DNA of 35,211 bases from Candidatus Dormiibacterota bacterium (GTDB lineage: Bacteria > Chloroflexota > Dormibacteria > Dormibacterales > Dormibacteraceae). The translations under genes were made by a program, and so were the position numbers. The number at the start of each line of letters is the position of its first letter. Positions within the stretch are counted from its first letter, which is position 1. Below, in pieces: positions 24,248-33,212 of the stretch. The notes under the pieces were generated by a model that did no database searches, was not told the DNA's origin, and worked only from the letters and a program-made list of their open reading frames with translations. The stretch spans positions 1 to 35,211 of the forward strand of contig CATPBP010000011.1 of NCBI GenBank assembly GCA_955652675.1. The letters run 5' to 3'.

Positions 24248-25999
24248 ATGCTGGACGCAGCGAGCGCTCGGCAGGAAGACCTGCGGGTGCTGGACCATCG
24301 CCGGGAGATCGTCCCCGACTGGTTCCAGCGGGAGCGCATGGTCGGCTACGTCTGCTACGTGGACAAGTTCTCGCACACGCTTGCGGGATTGGAGCGCCAT
24401 CTCGACTATCTGAACGAGCTCAAGGTCACCTACCTGCACCTTATGCCCCTGCTCCAGCCCCGGCCTGCGCCCAACGACGGTGGCTATGCCGTCGTGGATT
24501 TTCGCGCTGTCGACTCACGCCTCGGTTCCATGGACGACCTCGAGCACCTTGCCGGCGAACTGAGGGCGCGCGGGATCAGTCTCTGCATCGACCTTGTCGT
24601 CAACCACACGGCTGCGGAGCACATCTGGGCGCGAAAGGCGCTGGCGGGAGAGGTCGAGTACCAGAGCTTCTACTTCACCTTCCCCGATCGGTCCCTTCCC
24701 GATGCCTATGAGCGCACGCTGCTGGACGTCTTTCCCAGCTTCGCTCCGGGCAGCTTCAGCTGGGTACCCGACCTTCAGGCCTGGGTGTGGACCACGTTCA
24801 ACGACTACCAGTGGGACCTCAACTACGGGAATCCCAACGTGTTCCTGGCGATGCTCGAGACGATGCTGTTCCTTGCGAACAGAGGCATCGAGGTCATGCG
24901 TCTCGACGCGGTGCCCTTCATCTGGAAACGGCTGGGAACGGATTGTCAGAACCAGCCGGAGGCGCACCTGCTCCTCCAGGCCTTTCGCGCCCTGGTGCGC
25001 GTGGTGGCCCCCGCGGTGGCCTTCAAGGCGGAGGCCATCGTGCCGCACCACCAACTCGTCCAGTACCTCGGAAAGGGTGAACGCGAGCGAACCGAGTGCG
25101 ATCTGGCGTACCACAACCAGCTCATGGTGCAGCTCTGGAGCGGCCTTGCCGCACGCGATGCGGCGCTGATGACGCATGCGCTGATGGCGATGCCATCTCC
25201 ACCACAGCAGACGAGCTGGGTCACGTACGTGCGCTGTCACGACGACATCGGCTGGGCGGTGTCCGACCTCGACGCGGCCGCAGCCGGCTTCAATGGGTTT
25301 CGCCATCGGCGGTTCCTGAACGACTTTTACGCGGGGAGGTTCCCCGGCTCCTTCGCGAGGGGTGCGCTCTTCCAGGAGAACTTCGCCACCGGCGACGCCA
25401 GGATCTCGGGGACGGCGGCCTCCCTCTGCGGGTTGGAGCAGGCCCTCGAGGTGGGTGATGCTCTGCTCATCGACCAGGCGATCCGCCGTCTGGTCCTTCT
25501 GTACAGCGTGGTGTTCTCCTACGGCGGGGTTCCGCTCATCTACATGGGCGACGAGGTGGCGCTTCGCAACGAGCACTCGTACGAGAAAGACCCCGCTCTC
25601 GCTGACGACAACAGGTGGATGCACCGGCCGTTCATGGACTGGGATGCTGCGGCACGCAGGTCTGACCTCAACAGCGTCGAGGGTAGGGTCTTTTCGGAAT
25701 TCTGCCGTCTGGTCGAAGCCAGGCAGCGCGTCCCGGCCCTGCAGGCCGCCGGCTCGGTGACGCCTCTGTGGACCGACAACGGCCGGATCTTCGCCTACGT
25801 CCGCGCTCATCCCCGTGCCGGCCAGTTCCTGGGTCTGGCGAACTTCGGAGACGGTCCCGAATCGTGTGATGCTCGAATCCTGGCTGAGGCGAGGCTGTCT
25901 GATCCACAACTGGCTCTGAGCAGCGACGGGAGACTCGATGTGCGCGACGGGCGCATTCACATGCCGCCGCTGGGTTGCCTCTGGCTCGTCGACCGCTGA
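24248..25999 (+). CDS. amylosucrase-like GH13 glucansucrase; true start probably upstream
   Basis: GH13 enzyme that would split sucrose and build alpha-1,4-glucan, releasing fructose. Amylosucrase landmarks: PDWFQRERMVGYVCYVDKFS, YLHLMPLLQPR, VDFRAVDSRLGSMDDLE, nucleophile D220 in EVMRLDAVPF, acid/base E262 in AFKAEAIV and the HDD site (331-333) in VRCHDDIGW, then PLIYMGDEVALRNEHSYEKD. Numbers count from the ATG at 24248. The same frame continues upstream with family-like helical sequence (AEVQAILQTRDAEAFLARAE, HLPDAYDALSRLYG) as far as a TGA near 23987, with no ATG, GTG or TTG. A CTG at 24080 would give 639 residues, the usual length. No signal peptide, so it is cytosolic unless exported otherwise. 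Confidence 0.88.
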   Translation: MLDAASARQEDLRVLDHRREIVPDWFQRERMVGYVCYVDKFSHTLAGLERHLDYLNELKVTYLHLMPLLQPRPAPNDGGYAVVDFRAVDSRLGSMDDLEHLAGELRARGISLCIDLVVNHTAAEHIWARKALAGEVEYQSFYFTFPDRSLPDAYERTLLDVFPSFAPGSFSWVPDLQAWVWTTFNDYQWDLNYGNPNVFLAMLETMLFLANRGIEVMRLDAVPFIWKRLGTDCQNQPEAHLLLQAFRALVRVVAPAVAFKAEAIVPHHQLVQYLGKGERERTECDLAYHNQLMVQLWSGLAARDAALMTHALMAMPSPPQQTSWVTYVRCHDDIGWAVSDLDAAAAGFNGFRHRRFLNDFYAGRFPGSFARGALFQENFATGDARISGTAASLCGLEQALEVGDALLIDQAIRRLVLLYSVVFSYGGVPLIYMGDEVALRNEHSYEKDPALADDNRWMHRPFMDWDAAARRSDLNSVEGRVFSEFCRLVEARQRVPALQAAGSVTPLWTDNGRIFAYVRAHPRAGQFLGLANFGDGPESCDARILAEARLSDPQLALSSDGRLDVRDGRIHMPPLGCLWLVDR

Positions 26000-26070
26000 T
26001 TGTTCTAAGCTCACTGTCGCGGCGGCATCGGCATGGCAGGCGCTCTCTGGGATTTTGGGGGAAGGGCATC

Positions 26071-27834
26071 ATGAAGAAGAGCCTCGACAGGGGCCAGTTC
26101 TGGGACACATTCAAAAGCAGGGTCGTGGTTGTGACAGTGATCCCGCCCGGACGCAGCCGGGATCTTGCGCAGCAGGCCAACCAGGCGGAGGGCAGCGGTG
26201 ACGCCTCGCTTCGAACCAGGGCCGAGTTCTCAGCCCTCTTCGATCTCCTGCTCGACGGGCGAAGCCAGGCGCCGGGGCAGCCGGAGCTGACCGTGCTCGA
26301 CAATGGCGCCGCGCTGACCTCCGCCGGGCAGGCGATACAGGATTACCTGGCGGCCTCGCGCGGGAAGGACGAGATCTTCGAGCAGGCCATGTACATGGTC
26401 CATGTGACCGGTTGGCCGCAGCAAGACATGAAGCCGGAGCAGGCGGTGAGATCTTCCGGAGACGCTCGCCTCGCCCTTTGGCGGACCGAACCCGGCGACG
26501 AGCGACACATCGCGTCGCCGGATGCGGAGGGCGTTCTCCTCGCGACCTCGACGTTCTCCTTGATGAACAGCGGCAATCGAACGCTGCGCGCGCCGAAGCG
26601 GTCGTGGAAGGTCAATTTCGGCCTGAAAGGTGGCGACGACCGGCTCGCCGGCATGTCCCGGCTCAACCTCAAGTCGATGGTGAACGATCCCTCGCAGATG
26701 CGCGAGTCGCTGGCCTGGCGTCTGTTCGAGAGAGCCGGGATACCGGCGTCCCGGCACACCTACGCCAAACTTGGAATCAACGCCGCCTACATGGGTCTCT
26801 TCTTCTTCGTGGAGCAAGTCGACGGGAAGTTTCTGAAGGACCATTTCGGCAAGAACGACGGCGGCAACCTCTACAAGGCATACTGCGGCGACGTCGGCTG
26901 CGCCACCCTCGAGCGCCGGGTGGGCGCTGACGGTGACGACCGCGGCGTCCAGTACTTCACGCTGGGCAGCTCAGACAGGACATACCGTCTCAAGACCAAC
27001 GAAGACGATCCCTCGTACAACACCTACGACGACCTGGCCGCCCTGATCAGGACTGTCGGCGGGGTCGGCCTAGCCGGCGCTGACGAGCGCTTCCGATCCG
27101 ACGCTTTCCGGGAATCCGTGGAGAGCATGATGAACGCGAGGTGCCTGCTGAGATGGGCTGGCGCCAATCTGCTTCTCGGCAGCTGGGACAACTACTTCGC
27201 CACACCCGCCAACTATTACCTCTACAACTCGGGACGCAAGGGAGGCGCCAAGGACTTCGTCCAGTCGCCCTACTTCACGCTGATCCCGTGGGACTACGAC
27301 AACAGCCTGGGCATCGACTACTTCAACACCGAATGGCAGTACACCGACCTCCTCGACTGGGCGAGCAGCACGGCGAACTATTGCAAGAAGGTCGGATACC
27401 CGGCCCGAACGTCCCCGACTCCACTGGTCCAGAACCTGCTTCGCAACCGGGACTTCCGGCGCTACTACCTGGACCATCTCGAGCACCTGCTCGACACCGA
27501 GTTCAATCCCGAAGCCATCTCGGCGGCCGTCGGGTCGGAGGGCGGCGACGGGCTCTGGGAACGGGTGCGCCACGCGGCGTACCTGGAGTCCCACACGCCA
27601 TACGATCCACCCTTCACGGGGCGCCAGTTCACCAACGAGGAGGTCTATCAGACGGGATTCCGGCAGCAGAGCCTGCGACGTGGAGACGCCGGCATCGAGG
27701 GGATCGTCAACTTCGTCCGAATGCGCCACGACAGCGCGCGCAAGCAGCTGGCCGGACTTCGTAAGACCGATCCAGCCGGGTCCAGCGGCGCCAGCTTTTC
27801 CGGCGCGATGGAACCTCTGCCGGCGCGAGCTTGA
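26071..27834 (+). CDS. CotH-family (atypical kinase fold) protein
   Basis: Protein of 587 residues. CotH proteins are atypical kinases known from spore coats and other surface structures. Core motifs: SRLNLKSMVNDPSQMRESLA (candidate ATP-binding K201), RHTYAKLGINAAYMGLFFFV, NLYKAY, GSWDNYFATPANYYLY and LIPWDYDNSLGID with catalytic-type D408 and D410. An N-terminal 180-residue beta-rich part precedes the kinase core. No signal peptide is evident: the only hydrophobic stretch (SRVVVVTVIPPG) is short. The ATG at 26071 has GGGGGAAGGG upstream; an earlier in-frame start at 25975 would overlap the amylosucrase gene. The stop overlaps the next start as TTGA. Its substrate may be a product of the amylosucrase pathway or the neighbour proteins (inference). 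Confidence 0.85.
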   Translation: MKKSLDRGQFWDTFKSRVVVVTVIPPGRSRDLAQQANQAEGSGDASLRTRAEFSALFDLLLDGRSQAPGQPELTVLDNGAALTSAGQAIQDYLAASRGKDEIFEQAMYMVHVTGWPQQDMKPEQAVRSSGDARLALWRTEPGDERHIASPDAEGVLLATSTFSLMNSGNRTLRAPKRSWKVNFGLKGGDDRLAGMSRLNLKSMVNDPSQMRESLAWRLFERAGIPASRHTYAKLGINAAYMGLFFFVEQVDGKFLKDHFGKNDGGNLYKAYCGDVGCATLERRVGADGDDRGVQYFTLGSSDRTYRLKTNEDDPSYNTYDDLAALIRTVGGVGLAGADERFRSDAFRESVESMMNARCLLRWAGANLLLGSWDNYFATPANYYLYNSGRKGGAKDFVQSPYFTLIPWDYDNSLGIDYFNTEWQYTDLLDWASSTANYCKKVGYPARTSPTPLVQNLLRNRDFRRYYLDHLEHLLDTEFNPEAISAAVGSEGGDGLWERVRHAAYLESHTPYDPPFTGRQFTNEEVYQTGFRQQSLRRGDAGIEGIVNFVRMRHDSARKQLAGLRKTDPAGSSGASFSGAMEPLPARA

Positions 27835-28727
27835 AATCGCAGGAACCAAGGCTCGAGCTGCTGGGGGAGGCGAAGCTCCATGAGATTTTGGGCCGGGAGC
27901 TGCTCGACAGGCTGGAGGCGAGCGGCGTCATCGCCAAGGATGGGCTCTTCTACGTCGTGTTCGACAGCTCTACCGAGATCGCATCGGTCCATGGCCGGCT
28001 GGACCCGTACGCGGACTGCAACGGCATCGTCGGTCAGGGCCCTGCCGGCGCTGTCGGCTACGAGGACATCGCCCACGATCCGGGTCGGGATCGCTACTAC
28101 GCCCTGGTCGAGGCGCGCCGGCACCGGGACATTTTCATGGCGCAGGTGGACGAGTACGACCAGAGCTTTCGCCATGTCAGGAGCGCCTGGCTGGACTTCC
28201 CCCTCGACGAGGTCAACAAGGGCATCGAGGGGCTGACCTGCGTCCATAGAGAGGGCCGGACCTACCTGCTCGGACTCTGTGAGGGTAATCGGTGCCGCGG
28301 CGGGGCGCCGGGGCGAACAGTGGGTGAAGGCAGGATCAACGTCTTCTGTGAGGGTGAGCGCCACTGGGACCATGTCCACACCATCCGGCTTCCCGAGAGC
28401 TTGCGATTCGAGGACTACAGCAGCCTAGCCCTCTCCGGAGATCGACTCGCCGTCCTCTCGCAAGAGTCATCCGCGCTCTGGCTCGGCGCCCTCCAGCCTT
28501 CGAGCTGGGAGTTGGCCTCGGAAGGGAGCACTTACCGGTTTCCGAGGGACGACAGGGGGAGGGCGCTCTACTGTAACGTCGAGGGGGTGTCGTGGCTGTC
28601 GTCTGACCGGGTGGTGATCGTCTCCGACAAGGCCAAGGTCGCGACGCAGCGAAGGGGGTGCCGGGCCAAGGACCAGTCCATTCACCTCTTCGCCATCCGA
28701 GAAGGCTTTGACGACGTAAACAGCTAA
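27831..28727 (+). CDS. unassigned protein, possible beta-propeller
   Basis: Protein of 298 residues of no family I can name with certainty. Repeated blade-like strands are suggested: LFYVVFDSSTEIASVHG, YEDIAHDPGRDRYYALVEAR, NKGIEGLTCVHREGRTYLLG, FEDYSSLALSGDRLAVLSQE and NVEGVSWLSSDRVVIVSD. Repeats of x-E-[DG]-[IYL] followed by a short strand recall SdiA-regulated and esterase-like propellers. LCEGNRCRGG and RRGCRAKDQS hold Cys. The start is TTG at 27831, overlapping the CotH stop; no other start lies nearby in frame. Its place between CotH and the TIM barrel implies a shared job. No signal peptide. Confidence 0.72.
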   Translation: MKSQEPRLELLGEAKLHEILGRELLDRLEASGVIAKDGLFYVVFDSSTEIASVHGRLDPYADCNGIVGQGPAGAVGYEDIAHDPGRDRYYALVEARRHRDIFMAQVDEYDQSFRHVRSAWLDFPLDEVNKGIEGLTCVHREGRTYLLGLCEGNRCRGGAPGRTVGEGRINVFCEGERHWDHVHTIRLPESLRFEDYSSLALSGDRLAVLSQESSALWLGALQPSSWELASEGSTYRFPRDDRGRALYCNVEGVSWLSSDRVVIVSDKAKVATQRRGCRAKDQSIHLFAIREGFDDVNS

Positions 28728-29774
28728 GTGAGCCCTGCGCCGTCCCCGAGCCGCCAGCGGGCGGTCCACCCGGCTGTACATGCGCTCTTTCAGCGCCGCC
28801 TGGAGGGCGACGACGCCCTGCTTCGGCTTGGCAACCTCCGATTTGCCCAGGCCGGCCTGGCCGCGGAGGTGTACGCCGACACGCCGGAGCAGCTCCAGCA
28901 TGTGCTCGGCTTTGTTTCGCCGCTCCCGAACCTGCCCATGGTGCACCTGAACCGCAGCGTGAACCTGCTTCACGAGCGGGACAGAAGCCTGGTAGAGGAA
29001 TTCGCGACCCGGTTCAGCGGACGGGTCTCCGGTCTCGTGGTGCACGACCAGCGGGACATGGCGACCCGCGTCCCTGAGCTGATGGCCGGCCTCCGGGAGC
29101 TCGCTGGTCGATCTCCCGCGCCCTACATATTCCTCGAGTACGCGGCGGGGCTCGAACCAGACCTTTTCGTAGACATAGCCCAGCGGATGGGGGAGATGGA
29201 GCGCGTCAGCGTCTGCGTCGACGTGGGGCACGTCGGAATCAGGCAGGCCCGCATGCACTTCAGGAATCGTCATCCCGATCTGGACCTTGCGGCTCTGCAC
29301 CCGGAGGACCCGAGGCTGCCGAGCCTGGCGGCGGATGTCCAGGCGGCGGTCGACTCCGCGCTGCCTGCCGTGCTGGAGATGACCCGCGCGCTTGGCCGGA
29401 TCGGCAAGCGGGTGCACTTCCACCTGCACGACGGGCATCCGGTGATACCCGGACTCTCCGACCATTTCAGTTTCCTGACGCAGATTGCCGTGCCTTTCGA
29501 GCACCGGGGCCGGCGCTCGCTGGACCCGATGTACGGTCCCGGAGGGCTTGCGGCGATGGTGTCCGCCGCGATCGACGCCCTCGGCGGGGAGCGGGCATCG
29601 CTGACCCTGGAGATTCACCAGTCAGAGGGCCGTCTGCCAATTGGCGACGCCGCACCTTTGTTTCGGCACTGGCAAGACCTCAAGAACGCGGAGCGCATGA
29701 ATTACTGGCTGTCGGTCCTGACCGAGAACAACGTGCTGGTGTCGAACGTGATCGAGCCCAGGCCGGGGCGTTAG
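28728..29774 (+). CDS. xylose-isomerase-like TIM-barrel protein
   Basis: Protein of 348 residues with the pattern of the sugar-phosphate isomerase/endonuclease IV-like barrel. Likely metal ligands sit at strand ends: E in YIFLEYAAG, D and H in VSVCVDVGHVGI, H in VHFHLHDGHPV and E in SLTLEIHQSEG. Such enzymes isomerise, epimerise or dehydrate sugars and polyols, or cut DNA at abasic sites. With an amylosucrase in the operon, a sugar role is more likely (inference). The GTG start follows the upstream TAA with no gap. It is the last gene of the unit; no clear terminator hairpin follows. Confidence 0.75.
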   Translation: MSPAPSPSRQRAVHPAVHALFQRRLEGDDALLRLGNLRFAQAGLAAEVYADTPEQLQHVLGFVSPLPNLPMVHLNRSVNLLHERDRSLVEEFATRFSGRVSGLVVHDQRDMATRVPELMAGLRELAGRSPAPYIFLEYAAGLEPDLFVDIAQRMGEMERVSVCVDVGHVGIRQARMHFRNRHPDLDLAALHPEDPRLPSLAADVQAAVDSALPAVLEMTRALGRIGKRVHFHLHDGHPVIPGLSDHFSFLTQIAVPFEHRGRRSLDPMYGPGGLAAMVSAAIDALGGERASLTLEIHQSEGRLPIGDAAPLFRHWQDLKNAERMNYWLSVLTENNVLVSNVIEPRPGR

Positions 29775-29780
29775 GCGCCG

Positions 29781-30294
29781 TCAGCGTTCGGGACTCGAGG
29801 CCGGGCTTTGATCAGGCCTGCGCCGCGCCGTCCTCGAGCTCGATTCAGGTAGTCGGCCGCGCCAGGCGGCCACGGCGAGCAGGACCTGGCCGAGGAAGGG
29901 ACCGGCAAAGCCCGGGATGCCGATGCCGACAATCATCCACGAGTTGGCGGCGAGGTGGGCGTCGACGGTATGCGCTTGGTCAACGTGGAGAGGTTGCCGA
30001 AACCGATCACGGCCAGCACCACGCCTAGGGCGCCGGGCAGCCGCGCGCGGCCCTGAAGAAGGACGTACAGGCCGATCGCCGCCGGGGCCATCGCAGGTAG
30101 CCTGTGTGCGGCACCGTGGCCGCCAGTGACGCCTGGGTGGGATACTCCGCCAGCGACCGGAAGTAGTCGCCACCGGTGAGGTCGCCCTCCCATGGCGTGA
30201 GCGCGAAGCTGAGCACGGTCAGCCCGGCAGCGCTCAGCATCGAGGCACCGATGAAAATCCGATTGACCGTGCTCAGCGACTTGACAGACTGCAT
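29781..30294 (-). pseudogene. small membrane protein gene with two frameshifts
   Basis: From a good start (AGGAGG, ATG at 30294) one frame gives MQSVKSLSTVNRIFIGASML, SAAGLTVLSFALTPWEG and FRSLAEYPTQASLAATVPHT. The frame then shifts to MAPAAIGLYVLLQGRARL and VVLAVIGFGNLSTL, and shifts again to AHLAANSWMIVGIGIPGF and FLGQVLLAVAAWRGRLPE, ending at 29781. Joined, these give a plausible four-helix membrane protein of about 165 residues. Either the gene is recently broken or the assembly has two single-base errors here. The family is not recognised with certainty. Confidence 0.62.
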
Positions 30295-30371
30295 CTCGAA
30301 CCTCCTGTGGGGTGGGACCGTGGTACCTCCATGGGAGCCATGCTCCGTTGTCGAGGCGGGCTGAACCAGCG

Positions 30372-30401
30372 GGCCACCCCCCAGGCTGAGAGGGGGCGGC
30401 C
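30372..30401. terminator. G/C-rich hairpin before the DUF4188 gene
   Basis: GGCC-A-CCCCC pairs with GGGGG-C-GGCC around a loop of about ten bases, with one A/C mismatch, and CCCCGTTTTCT follows on the plus strand. It may be a terminator on the plus strand or a structure in the leader of the gene at 30474. No plus-strand gene ends within 590 bases upstream. Confidence 0.4.
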
Positions 30402-30473
30402 TCCCCGTTTTCTGGTACGGCCTACACCGCTCCGCCGGTGGGGCCAACACCACCGGTTCGAGGAGGAGACGCG

Positions 30474-30983
30474 ATGAGCAAGGTGTTCAAGGGGCGCTAC
30501 ACCGCCGCCATGGAGGGCGATCTGGTCGTTTTCTTGATCGGTGTCCGCATCAACAAGCCCTGGAGGGTGCGGGAATGGTGGCGTGTCGCGTCGGCAATGC
30601 CGCGGATGCTGCGGGAGCTGACCGCAGACCCCCAGAGTGGCTTCCTCGGCGCCGAGTTCTTCATCTCTCCGGCCAACCGGGCGCCGATGCTGGTCCAGTA
30701 CTGGAGGTCGTTCGAGGACCTCGAGCGCTACGCGCGAAGCCGTGACCACGAGCACCTGCCGGCCTGGCGTGAGTTCAATCGCACCACGGGCAAAAGCGGC
30801 AGCGTGGGCATCTGGCACGAGACCTACCAGGTCCGGGCCGGCCAAGCGGAAGCCGTCTACGGCAATATGCCCAGCTTCGGGTTGGCCAAGGCGACGGAGC
30901 ACGTGCCTGCCACGGGCCGGCGGGAGACCGCCCGCCGACGACTTGGCGGTGACAGCGAGCCGGCCACGGCCACGACGTACTGA
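30474..30983 (+). CDS. DUF4188-family protein (monooxygenase-like fold)
   Basis: Protein of 169 residues. The family pattern is clear: [80 protein letters not shown] and [20 protein letters not shown]. It is related to dimeric alpha-beta barrel monooxygenase-like proteins; no reaction is established. GAGGAGGAG directly before the ATG at 30474 gives a strong ribosome site. The tail (about 25 residues) is basic and disordered. The EamA transporter gene starts 4 bases after its stop, so the two are co-transcribed. Confidence 0.85.
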   Translation: MSKVFKGRYTAAMEGDLVVFLIGVRINKPWRVREWWRVASAMPRMLRELTADPQSGFLGAEFFISPANRAPMLVQYWRSFEDLERYARSRDHEHLPAWREFNRTTGKSGSVGIWHETYQVRAGQAEAVYGNMPSFGLAKATEHVPATGRRETARRRLGGDSEPATATTY

Positions 30984-30987
30984 CGGC

Positions 30988-31893
30988 ATGACACGCAGGG
31001 GCCTGCTGCTGTTCGTGGCCATGTGTGTCATCTGGGGGATCCCGTACCTCTTCATCCGGGTCGCGGTCAGCGAACTGACGCCCGCCACCCTCGTGTTCCT
31101 GCGCGCCGGGATCGCCGCGCTCATCCTGGTCCCGATAGCGATCAGGCGCGGCGAGCTGCGCCCGGTTCTGGCGAAGTGGCGGCCGCTGATCGCCTTCGCG
31201 GCCATCGAGATCGGCATTCCCTGGCTGTTGCTTTCCAGCGCCGAGCAGAAGATCTCCAGCTCACTCACGGGGCTCTTGATCTCGGCGGTGCCGCTGGTCG
31301 CCTTCGTGATCGCGCTGGTCCTCGGCAACCGCGACCGGATGGGCTTGGCCGGCGTGGGCGGCCTGCTGCTCGGGATCGTTGGCGTGGCGGCGATCGTCGG
31401 TTTCGACCTGCGGGCGACCAGCACGGTCGCGCTGGTCGAGATAGCGCTCGTGGTTGTCGGCTACGCCCTGGGACCTGCGATCCTCGCGCGCTACCTGAGC
31501 GAGCTGCCCTCGGTGGGGGTGATCGCCTCTTCCCTGGCTTTATGCGCCGTGGCCTATGCGCCCTTCGCGGTGATCCAATGGCCCTCGCGCGTCCCCAAGC
31601 CAGGCGTGCTGGCATCGGTGGCCGTGCTTGCGATCGTATGCACCGCGCTCGCGTTCCTGGTCTTCTTCGCCCTGATCGCTGAAGTGGGGCCGGTGCGGGC
31701 GACGGTGATCACCTACGTGAACCCGGCTGTGGCGGCCATACTCGGCGTGGCGGTGCTCGGCGAGGCCTTCACCGCGGGCATGGCAGTCGGTTTCGTGCTG
31801 GTCCTCATCGGCTCGGCCCTCGCCACCGGCCGCGGCCCGCGCTGGCAACGCTTTCGCCTGGACCGACTGGTCGGGCGCGCTCCCCCGCCCTAA
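30988..31893 (+). CDS. EamA-family (DMT) membrane transporter
   Basis: Protein of 301 residues with ten hydrophobic helices in two EamA repeats. Landmarks are MCVIWGIPYLFIRVAVSELT and PATLVFLRAGIAALILVPIA near the start, SSLTGLLISAVPLVAF in the middle, and EVGPVRATVITYVNPAVAAI with LGVAVLGEAFTAGMAVGFVL near the end. DMT transporters export amino acids, nucleotides and other small metabolites; the substrate is unknown. It ends 3 bases before the convergent stop of the Y-family polymerase. The ATG at 30988 has only a weak ribosome site, consistent with coupling to the upstream gene. Confidence 0.9.
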   Translation: MTRRGLLLFVAMCVIWGIPYLFIRVAVSELTPATLVFLRAGIAALILVPIAIRRGELRPVLAKWRPLIAFAAIEIGIPWLLLSSAEQKISSSLTGLLISAVPLVAFVIALVLGNRDRMGLAGVGGLLLGIVGVAAIVGFDLRATSTVALVEIALVVVGYALGPAILARYLSELPSVGVIASSLALCAVAYAPFAVIQWPSRVPKPGVLASVAVLAIVCTALAFLVFFALIAEVGPVRATVITYVNPAVAAILGVAVLGEAFTAGMAVGFVLVLIGSALATGRGPRWQRFRLDRLVGRAPPP

Positions 31894-31896
31894 GGG

Positions 31897-33168
31897 CTAT
31901 TCGTCGGGGTGGCCGGTGTTGCCGAAGGCGATTCGGTCGCGGACCACCCGGGCGCGGCCGAGCAGACGGGCGCGCTGGACGGCGTCCTCGCCGAAACGGT
32001 CCCGTATGGCGTCCATGGCCGACTCCAACCGCTCCTCCCGTGGCCGGGAGGGGTCAGAGAACATATCCATCTGCCCGCTCCCGACCTCGGTGAGGCCGGA
32101 GAGCCCCACGCCGAGAGTTCCCACATCTTGCCGGCGGTCCCGGGCGGCCAGCAGCTTCAAGGCCGTCCGGTAGATCTCCTCTCCTGTGCTGATCGGAGCT
32201 GGCAGCTTGATCTGCTTCGACATGCGTGCAACGTCGGGTCGATAGACGACGCCCACGGAGACGACGCTTCCCCGGCGGCGAGCCGCGCGCAGCCTCCTGC
32301 CTACCATCTCTGAGAGCCGCATCAGCAGCTCCTCGAGCTCCCGCTGGGATCGCGTTGCCCGAGCCAGCACGTGCGAATGGCTGTAGCTCTTCCGAGCCGC
32401 CGCCTCGAAGGTGCTGACCTCGAAGCCTCTCAGCCGCTTGAGCCAGGCGTCGGCCACGTCGCCATGCATGCCCGCGGCTCGAAGCTGTGGTTGGGCGGCG
32501 CGCAAGAACTCCAGGGGCGTGTGTATCCCTGCTCGCTGCAGGCGCCGGGCGCTCGCCTCGGCGATGCCGGATAGGTCGGTCAGCCGCAGCTGCCCGAACA
32601 CCGAGACCAGGTTGGTGTGGTCGATCCGCTCCAGGCCGTCGCGCTTGTCGAGGTTGGACGCCTGCTTCCCCATCCAGATCGAGGTCGAGATACCTACCGA
32701 GCAGGTGACGCAGTCGCCGACCTCTTCGCGGAGCGCGCGCTTGACCGCCCGGCCCACGCCTTCCGGTCCCAGCCTGGCGAGGTCTGGGGTCCCGGCCAGG
32801 TTCATCGACGCCTCGTCGATCGACATGCGGAGGACGTCTGGGCTGTGGCGCTCCATGATCTCGATCAGCTGGTCGGACACGGCCCGGTACCGAGGCGGGT
32901 TGGGCTCCATGATCGCGACCCGGGGAAAGATCGCTTTCGCCTCGAAGACCCGCATCCCCGTCTTGATGCCAAGGTCTCGCGCCTCTTTGGAGGAGGAGAC
33001 GACGGTGGCTGCGTCCGTCGCATAGGCGGCGATCGCCAGCGGCCACCCACGGAGGCCCGGATCGTGCTGCTGCTCGATGGAGGCGAAGGCACAGTTGAGG
33101 TCGACCACGATGGTCGCCGGGTCAGCTCGGTTGAGGTTCGGCTCCTCGGCTGCCGGGGAGGTCCTCAC
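31897..33168 (-). CDS. Y-family DNA polymerase (DinB/UmuC type)
   Basis: Translesion polymerase of 423 residues. Catalytic motifs: D23 in IVVDLNCAFASIEQQ and D118-E119 in LRMSIDEASMN. The opening segment DPGLRGWPLAIAAYATDAAT and SKEARDLGIKTGMRVFEAKA resemble UmuC-like members. SGIAEASARRLQRAGIHTP is the helix-hairpin-helix, and a little-finger domain follows. QMDMFSD near residue 380 looks like a beta-clamp-binding motif. The aromatic steric-gate position reads N-C-A-F-A-S rather than the common F-F-A-S. GTG start at 33168 with AGGTGAAGG before it. An SOS-like box lies 45 bases upstream, so induction by DNA damage is likely. Confidence 0.9.
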   Translation of the reverse strand: MRTSPAAEEPNLNRADPATIVVDLNCAFASIEQQHDPGLRGWPLAIAAYATDAATVVSSSKEARDLGIKTGMRVFEAKAIFPRVAIMEPNPPRYRAVSDQLIEIMERHSPDVLRMSIDEASMNLAGTPDLARLGPEGVGRAVKRALREEVGDCVTCSVGISTSIWMGKQASNLDKRDGLERIDHTNLVSVFGQLRLTDLSGIAEASARRLQRAGIHTPLEFLRAAQPQLRAAGMHGDVADAWLKRLRGFEVSTFEAAARKSYSHSHVLARATRSQRELEELLMRLSEMVGRRLRAARRRGSVVSVGVVYRPDVARMSKQIKLPAPISTGEEIYRTALKLLAARDRRQDVGTLGVGLSGLTEVGSGQMDMFSDPSRPREERLESAMDAIRDRFGEDAVQRARLLGRARVVRDRIAFGNTGHPDE

Positions 33169-33212
33169 CCTTCACCTGGCGCGTACATGGCGGCCACGGT
33201 AGGGCGACATGG

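Noticed and set aside
24515-26014. Minus-strand open frame of 499 codons
   Set aside because: It is antisense to amylosucrase. The plus strand carries all catalytic motifs.
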